From a virus: a stretch of DNA of 64,000 bases. The position numbers were made by a program, and so were the translations under genes. Shown here in pieces: positions 26,230 through 34,027 of the stretch (the stretch's first letter is position 1; every line of letters starts with the position of its first letter). The notes beneath the pieces were generated by a model. That model worked only from the letters and a program-made list of their open reading frames with translations, was not told the DNA's origin and made no database searches. The stretch lies in IMG/VR virus record IMGVR_UViG_3300028831_000229, positions 1 through 64,000 of that record. One strand, 5' to 3'.

Positions 26230-26592
26230 ATGACAACAACACCAACCCACGTCTTCCTCCACATCGAAGACGACCCGTCTGTTCAGGCAATGATGAAGCG
26301 CTTCTTCCAGCGCAAGTACCCGAACGCGATCGCCTTCACGACCGACACGGTCATGGATGCCATCGCGTTCTTCAAGAGCGTGCAGACCGATCTGGTGGTC
26401 TGCGACTTCAACCTAAAAGACGGCCACGGTGACGAGGTGCTGGCCTGGCTTCAGATTCACCAGCCCGCGCTGGTCGATCGCTTCGTCTTCTTGTCGGACG
26501 ACGAGCGCATCAAGACGCACAAGCACTGGATCGAGAAGCCGGCTGACATTCACGTCATCACAGCGAAGCTCGCGGAAGTCCTGAAGCCGTGA
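26230..26592 (+). CDS. CheY-like response-regulator receiver domain
   Basis: 120 residues from ATG 26230, a stand-alone receiver domain. The conserved pieces are present: the acidic pocket E13-D14-D15, the phospho-acceptor D59 in 'VVCDFNLKDGHG', the Ser/Thr switch S89 ('VFLSDDE') and K103 before Pro ('IEKP'). No output domain is attached. Receivers are phosphorylated by sensor kinases, so this protein could act on, or soak up phosphate from, a host two-component system. All active-site residues are intact. No kinase gene is seen in the window. Confidence 0.85.
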   Translation: MTTTPTHVFLHIEDDPSVQAMMKRFFQRKYPNAIAFTTDTVMDAIAFFKSVQTDLVVCDFNLKDGHGDEVLAWLQIHQPALVDRFVFLSDDERIKTHKHWIEKPADIHVITAKLAEVLKP

Positions 26593-27125
26593 GCACCATC
26601 TACAAGCACGCCTCCAACTGCCCCTGCACTGACTGCACCAACAACTACGAGGACAACATGACCACCACCGATACGAAGAGCGACGCTCGGATCATCAACC
26701 CGCAGAACTGGACCCAGGCCGCGGAGAAGTGCGTCCACGGACTGCCGGAGTTCGAGCAGGCAGACACGATTCGCAAGACCACGATCGCGGCGCTCAAGAA
26801 GACCGGCCAGGAGAGCACGTACCAGGTCAAGGTCCGCAAGTACCCGCTGCGGGCTAAGCCCGGCGTCAAGCAGACGTTCAGCGTGCTCGTCTTCAAGCGC
26901 CTCAAGTTCCACGAGAAGACCACCACGCCGAGCACTGACAGCTACGTGATCGACATGTCGAAGAACAACGAGCTTGTCACGCCCAAGCGCCCGCCGATCG
27001 CTGGCATCGTGGAGCCGCAGGACATCGATCCGAGCAACCTCACCGCGACGCACCACCTGAAGGACAAGAAGCGCGACCGCCGTCACCACGGCGGCAAGAA
27101 GACGAAGCGTGGGAGCGCTTCGTGA
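26589..27125 (+). CDS. Hypothetical basic protein with N-terminal Cys knuckle
   Basis: 178 residues from GTG 26589, coupled to the receiver gene (GTGA). An N-terminal 'CPCTDC' motif could bind zinc. An alternative start is ATG 26658, which would remove it. The C-terminus is very basic and His-rich ('KKRDRRHHGGKKTKRGS'), suggesting nucleic-acid binding. No family recognised. Confidence 0.5.
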   Translation: MSTIYKHASNCPCTDCTNNYEDNMTTTDTKSDARIINPQNWTQAAEKCVHGLPEFEQADTIRKTTIAALKKTGQESTYQVKVRKYPLRAKPGVKQTFSVLVFKRLKFHEKTTTPSTDSYVIDMSKNNELVTPKRPPIAGIVEPQDIDPSNLTATHHLKDKKRDRRHHGGKKTKRGSAS

Positions 27126-27436
27126 CGTACGCGCAAGCGCACCAGAAGATCATCGACTGGCTGGCGGCTCGTGGCTGGACGCTCAGTGACTCGAAGCTGA
27201 AGATTCGGCACGCTACGTCGCCTGACGGGACGGTGCGCCTCTGGTTCAAACCGCAGGCGATCCACTTCACGGTCTTCGCCGACACCAAGCACGTGTTCGG
27301 CAACGCACGCCGAGCGATGAGCATCACGTGGGACGAACGTGGCGACGTCGCCGCTAACGTTGACCGTGCTTGCGAAGCGCTATTGCTGTGGGTGATCGGC
27401 AAGCACTGGCGCGACCACACCAAGGAGTCAACGTAA
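27122..27436 (+). CDS. Hypothetical protein, 104 residues
   Basis: GTG 27122 overlaps the previous stop. Alpha/beta sequence with a helical start ('QAHQKIIDWLAARGWTLSDS') and strands ('AIHFTVFADT'). Compact and globular; the family is unknown. Confidence 0.55.
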   Translation: MTYAQAHQKIIDWLAARGWTLSDSKLKIRHATSPDGTVRLWFKPQAIHFTVFADTKHVFGNARRAMSITWDERGDVAANVDRACEALLLWVIGKHWRDHTKEST

Positions 27437-27759
27437 TGCTTCGCATACTTGTGTTCTTCATGATCCTGCTGTCAGCAGCTTGCGGCGACAACCGCATCCC
27501 GTCGTGGGAAGCGTGTGACGAGCAAGCTGATGCCTGGTGCGAGGCGGTCGGCTACGCGCACACCGGCTGCGAGATCGTCTACCGGCACTGGTGCTACCCC
27601 GGCAACAGCGCCGTGACGTTCGACTCCGGCGACCAGGCTGACTGCATGGAAGCGATCGCTGACCTCACAACGAAACCAGAGCCCGTGTTCGGCTACTCTA
27701 ATCCGACAGCGTGCACGAGGCTCTGGGCTAACCCGCCACCCGGCGTAGAAAGGAGATGA
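27436..27759 (+). CDS. Small Cys-rich lipoprotein
   Basis: 107 residues from ATG 27436. The N-terminus is a signal peptide with a probable lipobox ending at C16 ('FMILLSAAC'). The mature part contains seven further Cys, consistent with disulfides in the periplasm or at the surface. Phage lipoproteins of this kind often block superinfection or DNA entry; that role is inference. It is coupled to the previous gene by an overlapping stop. Confidence 0.6.
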   Translation: MLRILVFFMILLSAACGDNRIPSWEACDEQADAWCEAVGYAHTGCEIVYRHWCYPGNSAVTFDSGDQADCMEAIADLTTKPEPVFGYSNPTACTRLWANPPPGVERR

Positions 27760-27763
27760 AGAC

Positions 27764-28441
27764 ATGGCATACACCATTCGGATCCCGCTGGACCAAGAAG
27801 CTCTCAAGGAGCATCACTTGCCCACCACCAACGTGACGCTCGCACCAGCGGTCACGATCGACAAGCTCGGCATCGACATCTCAGGTCTGATGCACAAGCA
27901 TTACAACCTCGGCGACTGGAAGACCCACTACACGAAGGCGAAGAAGCTCGGCTCGGTCTTCGTGATCGAGATGCGCAACATCCGCCTCAAGGAAGACGCC
28001 CGCAAAGCGTACTGCGGCCAGCACGCCGGTCCGTGTGTGGCGGCACGTCCGCGCAGGCGCGATGGTTCTCCCAGGCCGCTGCCGAAGTCCTGCTACCTCG
28101 AGTCGGCGGACTGGATCAAGCTGCACAACATGATCAACGTCGTGCTCGACCTCCACCAGGTGAAGGCCGAAGTCTTCTCCACCCGCGTGGACATGTTCCA
28201 CGCGGTCGGCTGCTCCAAGAACAAGTTCCTCATCCGGTCACCTGACCTCGGCGGTCGAAAGCGCTACGACTACATCGATGGCGCTGGACCGAACGCGTTC
28301 CGTCCGCACTACCTCTTCGACCCTGGTCAGCCGTGCCAGTTCGGAGAGCACCTGTCCTACGGCGACGAAGCCGACGTGTCGGAGCTGCGCCAGGTGGCGC
28401 GCGTCGACTCGTGGAAAAACCAAGTGGTCGCCACGCATTGA
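27764..28441 (+). CDS. Hypothetical protein, 225 residues
   Basis: ATG 27764 after AAAGGAGATG (27750-27759). Mixed alpha/beta with 'DWIKLHNMINVVLDLHQVKA' and a few Cys/His residues. It ends where the next promoter begins: the -35 TTGACA overlaps its stop codon. No recognised family. Confidence 0.55.
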   Translation: MAYTIRIPLDQEALKEHHLPTTNVTLAPAVTIDKLGIDISGLMHKHYNLGDWKTHYTKAKKLGSVFVIEMRNIRLKEDARKAYCGQHAGPCVAARPRRRDGSPRPLPKSCYLESADWIKLHNMINVVLDLHQVKAEVFSTRVDMFHAVGCSKNKFLIRSPDLGGRKRYDYIDGAGPNAFRPHYLFDPGQPCQFGEHLSYGDEADVSELRQVARVDSWKNQVVATH

Positions 28442-28483
28442 CACGTCTCCGCGTAGCGTGTTACGCTACGTAGAACACGTCAA
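28438..28483 (+). promoter_or_regulatory. Promoter with embedded inverted repeats before the ATPase operon
   Basis: TTGACA (28438-28443), 18-bp spacer, TACGCT (28462-28467). The inverted repeat CGTAGCG-TGTTA-CGCTACG (28452-28470) overlaps the -10 region. TTGAC (28438-28442) and GTCAA (28479-28483) frame it as an outer pair. This is the layout of a repressor-controlled promoter and it precedes the 28507-35749 gene block. Confidence 0.55.
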
Positions 28484-28506
28484 CCAACGTGCCACGAGAA
28501 GAGAAG

Positions 28507-29706
28507 ATGGTGGAAAGACGCAGAGCCGTGCGTTTGCGCGTCGTATACCGGCGCGTCCATTGTCCGTTCGGTCGCAACCCGTACAGCGACGCGTTCCGAG
28601 AGAAGGAGCTGGTGGAGAACGGCGGCTGGCGTGAGCGTGGTGAGACGCTTGATCCTCGGTACCGCACCAGCGGACCGATTGCGAGCGCCTTGACGTGTGA
28701 AGGACCCGACCAGGCGGCGGAGGAGGTCTTCGGACCGTTCACGTTCCTCCACAACTGCTACTTGGACAGCTCGATGCCGGAGCACCCGTGCTTCGGTTGC
28801 AAGCAAGCCAAGAAGTGGCGCACGTCGCTCGGTCTTCGTACCTTCCGCGTCGTGACCGAGTTGACGCACGTCAACACGCTAGGTCAGCCGCATCAAGACC
28901 ACCCGATGCAGGTGGTCTACTTGCCGCTCAACCAGGAAGGCACCGAGTGGTACGCGATGAACGCGTTCACCGGCGAACGGAAAGAGGTGGTGCGATCCGT
29001 AGTGGAGCACCGCCGCGAAGACGGCACGCTCATCACGACGACCTACCCGCGGCGCACGCCGCTCGGTAACGACCTGGAGCAGGACGTCGACACGCTGGAC
29101 CGTGAAGCGTGCGATGCTCAGCTCAAGCGAGGCGGCATGTTCAACGTGCCGTCACATGGTCCCGTGTGGAGCGGTGTCGAGTCACGAACCAAATGGAGGT
29201 GCGCGTGTGCAACGTGCACAGGACAGGAGCAGAAGATGATCAAAGAGAAGATGAGTCCGCAGGAAGTTGAAGACGCCGTGCGCGCGCTGAACGTCAACGC
29301 GCACGGCATCCGCAAGAGCGCTCACGACTACCCGAGCGCACCGGCCACGCCGGTCACCATGAACCGGAAGCCGACGCCGGAGCCGAAGCTGGCGATCGCT
29401 GAGATGTTCAAGAAGGACAAGACGCCGGCAGTCGGCGAGGTCTGGCGCCCGGAGCCCGGCAAGAATCAGGTCCGCGTGGTGCCGCTCGACCTCTCGAAGA
29501 AGACGCCGAAGAAGCACGCGGCCGAGAAGCTCCGCAGGCAGAGCCAAGGCGACGACTACGTCACGCCGTCCCAGGCGCTGTCAGAGGGCTTTCGTACGAT
29601 GACTGACAAGCCGAAGACGCTGGCGCTGGCGTCTTCGGTCAAGAAGACCAGCGCCACGTCCGCAACGCCACCCGTGAAGACCAAGGACGGTCGGAGGAAG
29701 AAATGA
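28507..29706 (+). CDS. Hypothetical protein at head of the MoxR/VWA block
   Basis: About 399 residues from ATG 28507 (purine-rich leader GAGAAGAGAAG; an in-frame GTG at 28489 is the alternative). The N-terminal half has conserved-looking Cys/His pairs ('CPFGRNPY', 'HPCFGCKQAKKW') and 'CACATC' near residue 240. The C-terminal half is Lys/Pro-rich and probably unstructured. It overlaps the AAA+ ATPase gene by 4 bp, so it may belong to that machine. No family recognised. Confidence 0.55.
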   Translation: MVERRRAVRLRVVYRRVHCPFGRNPYSDAFREKELVENGGWRERGETLDPRYRTSGPIASALTCEGPDQAAEEVFGPFTFLHNCYLDSSMPEHPCFGCKQAKKWRTSLGLRTFRVVTELTHVNTLGQPHQDHPMQVVYLPLNQEGTEWYAMNAFTGERKEVVRSVVEHRREDGTLITTTYPRRTPLGNDLEQDVDTLDREACDAQLKRGGMFNVPSHGPVWSGVESRTKWRCACATCTGQEQKMIKEKMSPQEVEDAVRALNVNAHGIRKSAHDYPSAPATPVTMNRKPTPEPKLAIAEMFKKDKTPAVGEVWRPEPGKNQVRVVPLDLSKKTPKKHAAEKLRRQSQGDDYVTPSQALSEGFRTMTDKPKTLALASSVKKTSATSATPPVKTKDGRRKK

Positions 29707-30875
29707 CTGCCGCGAAGGCTGCGAAGGTTGCTTGCCGCATCTGCAAGCGCGAGGAGCATATCCTCGTTGACCACATCACCAAGAAGCACGACACCGATCC
29801 AGTGGCGTACCTGGACAAGTACCCGGGCGCGCCGCTCTGGAGCACGTACGGTCTCCAGAAACTCAAGGAGATCCACAACGGCAGCGCCGTGGTCACCGCA
29901 ACGCCGCGTCCTCGGCGCAAGGTCGCCATGAAGAAGCTCTTCCCCGACTTCGGCAAGAAGTCCGGCCTGGAGCTGGTCGGCGACTACGAGGTGTTCGACA
30001 CGCCTGGTCCGCTGACTCCGAAGCGTGATCCGTATTTCCTCTTCCCGGAGGAGACCACGCTCGACTTCCTGCCGATCATCGAGCTGCCGTCGCGCAACCG
30101 CGTCTACATCCAAGGACCGCCCGGCACTGGCAAGTCCACGTTCGCCTTCCAGGTCGCGGCGGTCTTGAACGCCGAGATGCTGGAGTGGAACGCGGACGCG
30201 TTCATCCAGCGCTCCACGCTGATCGGCCAGTACCTGGTCATCAACGGCGAGACTGTCTGGGTGGATGGCATCCTGCCGCGCGCGATGCGCGGTGGCTACT
30301 GGCTCGTGATCAACGAGGTCGACATGCTCGACCCGTTGACCATGAACATCCTCAAGCCTGTCTTGGAGGATCCGCCGCGCTTGACCATCCTCGAGCACGG
30401 CGGTGAGATCGTCTACGCGCATCCAGACTTCCGCATCATCGCATGCGCGAACACCTGGGGTCGTGGCGACTCGACTGGCATGTTCGTCAACGCGCAGACG
30501 CACAGCATGGCCGACACGAACCGCTGGGCGCTGAAGCTGCGCATGAACTACCTCGACAAGGACGACGAGGCGCAGCTGCTCCGCAACTACTTCCCTGGTC
30601 GCCTTGGTGACGAGGAGAAGGAGGAGTCACCGAAGGACTCGCCCGAGAAGTTCATCGCGGTGGCCACGAAGGTGCGCGAGGCGCAGCAAGCTGGCAAGAT
30701 CGACTACACTGTGAGCCCTCGCGAGCTGGTCAACTGGGTCGAGAAGTACCTCGTGCTCGGCAAAGGCGTGCACCACGCCGCGCGCCGCACTTTCCTCGAC
30801 GCCTTGGAGCCGGACGTGAGCCACGCGATCCTCGAGTACATCAACGCCGAGTTCGGACAGGAGACGACGCCATGA
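29703..30875 (+). CDS. MoxR/CobS-type AAA+ ATPase with N-terminal zinc finger
   Basis: 390 residues. A zinc finger opens the protein (C11, C14, H24, H29) with a trailing 'YLDKYPGAPL' as in Ros/MucR-like fingers. The AAA+ core has Walker A 'GPPGTGKST' (138-146) and a Walker B-type segment 'WLVINEVDMLD' (about 200-210) in which the usual Asp before Glu is Asn. 'ACANTWGRGD' fits the sensor 1 region of CobS/MoxR proteins. MoxR ATPases work with VWA-domain partners to insert metals or remodel complexes. A CobT-like VWA gene lies two genes downstream, so this is a matched pair. Confidence 0.85.
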   Translation: MTAAKAAKVACRICKREEHILVDHITKKHDTDPVAYLDKYPGAPLWSTYGLQKLKEIHNGSAVVTATPRPRRKVAMKKLFPDFGKKSGLELVGDYEVFDTPGPLTPKRDPYFLFPEETTLDFLPIIELPSRNRVYIQGPPGTGKSTFAFQVAAVLNAEMLEWNADAFIQRSTLIGQYLVINGETVWVDGILPRAMRGGYWLVINEVDMLDPLTMNILKPVLEDPPRLTILEHGGEIVYAHPDFRIIACANTWGRGDSTGMFVNAQTHSMADTNRWALKLRMNYLDKDDEAQLLRNYFPGRLGDEEKEESPKDSPEKFIAVATKVREAQQAGKIDYTVSPRELVNWVEKYLVLGKGVHHAARRTFLDALEPDVSHAILEYINAEFGQETTP

Positions 30876-31075
30876 GCAAGATCAACATCAGCGGTCGCAG
30901 CGATCGCATGCAGCCCCGTACGCAGAACATCCCACTTCGCACCGACCTCGGCTCGAAGCTCCGCGCCGCGTTGATCGCGCAGCCGGCGGCTCGTGTGCTG
31001 GCGAAGGCCGACTACGCCGGCCTGGAGACAGCCATGCTCGCCAAGATGAAGGAGGAGGCCCGTGGCGGCAGGTAG
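30872..31075 (+). CDS. Orphan fragment resembling motif A of family A DNA polymerase
   Basis: 67 residues with its own ATG (ATGA overlap with the ATPase gene). The sequence follows the PolA palm pattern: 'GRSDRMQPRTQNIPLRTDLG' corresponds to the T-G-R...Q-N-I-P-x-R-T segment, and 'AKADYAGLETAMLA' to motif A (D47-Y-x-x-x-E52). Nothing else of a polymerase is present and the gene ends 14 residues later. It differs strongly from the same region of the full polymerase at 36098, so it is not a recent copy. It could be a relic or a small protein that mimics the palm. Confidence 0.65.
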   Translation: MSKINISGRSDRMQPRTQNIPLRTDLGSKLRAALIAQPAARVLAKADYAGLETAMLAKMKEEARGGR

Positions 31076-31637
31076 CAGCCAACCGATGCACGCGTACCTC
31101 GTGAACGAGGATGAGAACAAGCAGTTCTTCATCGCCGTCCTCATGAACGAGCGCGACAACGATCAGTGGACGGTCTACACCGCCTGGGGGTTCACTGACT
31201 CGCACACGGTGCGTGGCGAGAAGGAGTACAACGGCGGCAAGGGCGGCGACAAGTTCTCCGGTCAGCGCAACGCAGAGGCGTACGCTGGCGCCATCTTGAA
31301 GACGAAGCAAGGCGACGGATTCAAGGTGCGTCCGAACGACGACGTCGAAGGCGAGCGTCCGATGTGGTGGGAGCAATGCGTCGAGCGCGGTGGTGAGCGC
31401 TACGGCGGCAAGGCGCCGGTGACCAAGCCGGTCGGTCTCAGCAAGACGAAGAGCCCGCCTCCGGTCTCGACCAGAGACATCACCACGCTCAAGGAGCGCA
31501 TGGCAGCCAAGGTGAAGATCGAGGCAGGCAAGGCCAAGATCGCCATCAAGCAGGACGGCAGCCAGGACTCAGAACCCGAACAACCGAAGCGCGTCATCCA
31601 GCCGCGGTTCGGCTTCGCACCGAGGAAGCAGCCATGA
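31062..31637 (+). CDS. WGR-like domain protein in the MoxR/VWA block
   Basis: 191 residues from GTG 31062, overlapping both neighbours. Residues about 8-90 recall the WGR fold: a 'QWTVYTAWGFTDS' core, then 'NAEAYAGAILKTKQGDGFKV', the A-x-x-x-F-x-x-x-x-x-x-K-x-x-x-G-Y-like ending. WGR domains occur in PARPs and in bacterial proteins encoded with MoxR ATPases and VWA proteins (MolR/YehI-type neighbourhoods). The C-terminal half is Lys/Pro-rich. The domain call is from pattern only and needs a profile search. Confidence 0.55.
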   Translation: MAAGSSQPMHAYLVNEDENKQFFIAVLMNERDNDQWTVYTAWGFTDSHTVRGEKEYNGGKGGDKFSGQRNAEAYAGAILKTKQGDGFKVRPNDDVEGERPMWWEQCVERGGERYGGKAPVTKPVGLSKTKSPPPVSTRDITTLKERMAAKVKIEAGKAKIAIKQDGSQDSEPEQPKRVIQPRFGFAPRKQP

Positions 31638-34015
31638 CCGCAGCACCGGCTGTCTCGTCACGCAAGCGCGAGGCGTTGAACATCTCCATCGAGGACTTCA
31701 AGTCCGGGATGGAGAAGTTCGCCATGATGTTCACCGGCAACTACGGCGTGCAGCTCGTGTTCCGCGGCACGTCCGCGTACACGAACGGCAAGATCATCGT
31801 GGTGCCGGAGTTGAGCCTGCTCTCGCGCCCGAACATGACCGATGCCGAGATCGATGAAGCGCTCGAGTTCCTGATGTGCACGCGTGGCTTCGTCTACCAC
31901 GAAGGCGCGCACATCATCTTCAGTGGTGACATCACGTCGATCGTCCGATCGGCGATGCGCGTCAGCCCGAAGTTCAAGCATCTGTGGAACGTCATCGAAG
32001 ACCTGCGTGTCGAGAACAGCATCGCCAATCTGTACCCGGGTGCTCGCGAAGCGCTGGTCTTCATGAACGACTGGTTGCAGACCAGCATCGCCAAGAAGCT
32101 GGAAGCCGCTGGTGGTACGCTCTCACCGTTCGCGGCCACCTGTTACGCGATCGGGCTCATCGGCACGCTGTCAGGTCGCGGTGAAGACCACCAGCTGTGG
32201 TCGATGCTGAACGAGCAGACTCGCGAGTACGTGACCAGCATCCGCAAGCTGGTGATGCGTGCACGCAACGCGCAGAGCCCCAAGGTGGCGTACAAGATCG
32301 CGCTGGAGATCTGGAACCACCTGAAGGACGAAGAGGAGCGACGGAAGCAGGAGAAGAAGCGCCAGCGGGACGAAGAGAAGGCCAAGGCCGGCAAGAAGAC
32401 CAAGAAGGAGAAAAGCGATGGCAAGAGCAAGCGCAAGCCCAAGAAGCCCAAAGCTTCGTCCAAAGACGACGAAGGCGAGGACGACGACGCGTCCGGTGGC
32501 GCTCCTCTGGACGAAGACGACACCGACCAGGACGACGCTTCAGACGGCGGTGACGACGACGATGCCGGAGATGATTCTTCTGGAGATGAGGAGGGCGCTG
32601 AAGGAGACGGTGACGACGATGAATCTGCCGATGACGAAGGCGACGACGACGGTGACGGTGACGATCACGGTGACGGAGGACGAGGAGATGACGACGGAGA
32701 CGATGCCGCTACCGAAGAAGCGCCGGAGCCGGACCCTGCGCTAGATGCCGACGAGCAACTCGTTGGTGATGAAGCCGACGAGTCCGACAAGGCCGAGGAG
32801 AAGGAAGAGACCATCCGCGAGCGGATGAAGAACGAGGTCAAGCAGACGCTCGCGGTCGGCGAGCGGCGGTACCGTGTCTACACCACGGAGCACGATGTGA
32901 TCGGACCACCGCCCAAGCCGCCCAGCGATGACGACCTGCAACGCTACCGGCAGTTCGTCAACCGGCTCGATGAGGAGACCCGCTTCGCATACGGACCGGT
33001 GAAGCGCCAGCTCGAGAACCTCCTCAAGGCGCAGACGCACTCGTTCTACATCCACGGCCTCGACGCCGGAGAGCTGGACCCGGCAGCCCTCCACAGGCTA
33101 GCATCGGCGGCCAATGGTGGTCCGCAGATGAAGGCTCAGGCGCAGTACGTCTTCCGTGAGAAGGTGCGCGCGAAGAGCCTCAAGAGCACCGATGTCGAGA
33201 TCGTGATCGATGTCAGTGGCAGCATGGGGTGTGCAGGCAAGGACGTCTCGCTCTGGCACTGCCAGCAGTGCGACACCGAAGCCGAGCACCTGGTGGTGCC
33301 GCCGTCCATCGACTACTATCACTTCAGCGCTGCTCACCGGCTGGAGCTACCGAAGACGCACACGCACGAGTGCCCGTCGTGTGGGGTGATGACGCTCCAC
33401 AAGCTGGTGAAGGCCCCGGAGTGGGAAGCGAAGATCTCGCTCGCACGGAAGTGCGCGCTGGTCTTCGCTCACTCGCTGGAGTCCGTGCATGTGCCGTTCG
33501 ACATGTACACCTACACGACCGAAGATCCCGGGATGTCGGAGCGCGTGCTGGAGGAGATCCGCGACCGCTCCGTGGACGAGTACAACGAGGTGCGCCAGCT
33601 CTACTCGCGGTTCGGCGGTCTTCACATCATGGACATCAAGCGCTTCGATGAGCGCTGGGCGAACGTGATGTGGAGGCTTGCGCACGTCAACGCCGCGATG
33701 TGCAACTACGACGGCGAGTCGCTGCGGATCGGCGCGCAGCGGCTGATGGCGCGACGCAGCCAACGCAAGGTGATGTTCGTCCTGTGCGACGGCATCCCTG
33801 GTCCGTGCGCAAGCGAGTCGACGGAAGCGCACCGGCTGTACCTGCACGACGTGGTCAAGGAGATCCGCAGCGCCACGCCGATCGAGATCGTGTGCATCGG
33901 AATCGGTGCGCCGGAGGCTGCGGAGTTCTACAACCCGGGGTATGTCAACGTGATGAACGCCAAACAGCTCCCGGCGATCTGCATCCAGCAACTCAAACGC
34001 GTGTTGCTTCAGTAA
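31634..34015 (+). CDS. CobT-like protein: metallopeptidase-like and VWA domains
   Basis: 793 residues. The N-terminal domain contains an H-E-x-x-H zinc motif (HEGAH, 89-93) and a downstream 'NVIEDLRVE' (119-127) that may supply the third ligand, as in CobT-type and related peptidase-like domains. Residues about 230-400 are a Lys-rich then very acidic linker. The C-terminal VWA domain has an intact MIDAS (DVSGSM, 526-531), but a zinc-ribbon-like insert follows it (C543-x2-C546 ... C580-x2-C583). Partner of the MoxR ATPase; the complex would couple ATP hydrolysis to remodelling or metal insertion. The target is unknown. Confidence 0.8.
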   Translation: MTAAPAVSSRKREALNISIEDFKSGMEKFAMMFTGNYGVQLVFRGTSAYTNGKIIVVPELSLLSRPNMTDAEIDEALEFLMCTRGFVYHEGAHIIFSGDITSIVRSAMRVSPKFKHLWNVIEDLRVENSIANLYPGAREALVFMNDWLQTSIAKKLEAAGGTLSPFAATCYAIGLIGTLSGRGEDHQLWSMLNEQTREYVTSIRKLVMRARNAQSPKVAYKIALEIWNHLKDEEERRKQEKKRQRDEEKAKAGKKTKKEKSDGKSKRKPKKPKASSKDDEGEDDDASGGAPLDEDDTDQDDASDGGDDDDAGDDSSGDEEGAEGDGDDDESADDEGDDDGDGDDHGDGGRGDDDGDDAATEEAPEPDPALDADEQLVGDEADESDKAEEKEETIRERMKNEVKQTLAVGERRYRVYTTEHDVIGPPPKPPSDDDLQRYRQFVNRLDEETRFAYGPVKRQLENLLKAQTHSFYIHGLDAGELDPAALHRLASAANGGPQMKAQAQYVFREKVRAKSLKSTDVEIVIDVSGSMGCAGKDVSLWHCQQCDTEAEHLVVPPSIDYYHFSAAHRLELPKTHTHECPSCGVMTLHKLVKAPEWEAKISLARKCALVFAHSLESVHVPFDMYTYTTEDPGMSERVLEEIRDRSVDEYNEVRQLYSRFGGLHIMDIKRFDERWANVMWRLAHVNAAMCNYDGESLRIGAQRLMARRSQRKVMFVLCDGIPGPCASESTEAHRLYLHDVVKEIRSATPIEIVCIGIGAPEAAEFYNPGYVNVMNAKQLPAICIQQLKRVLLQ

Positions 34016-34027
34016 GGAGACGAGGTC

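Noticed and set aside
32480-32760. Tandem DNA repeat or CRISPR-like array in the CobT-like gene
   Set aside because: The GAC/GAT repetition encodes an in-frame acidic linker; no regular spacers or direct repeats of fixed length.
29703-34015. Plain cobaltochelatase (CobS/CobT) for cobalamin synthesis
   Set aside because: No CobN subunit is visible, and the zinc finger, the WGR-like partner and the VWA insert do not fit a simple chelatase. Left as one option only.
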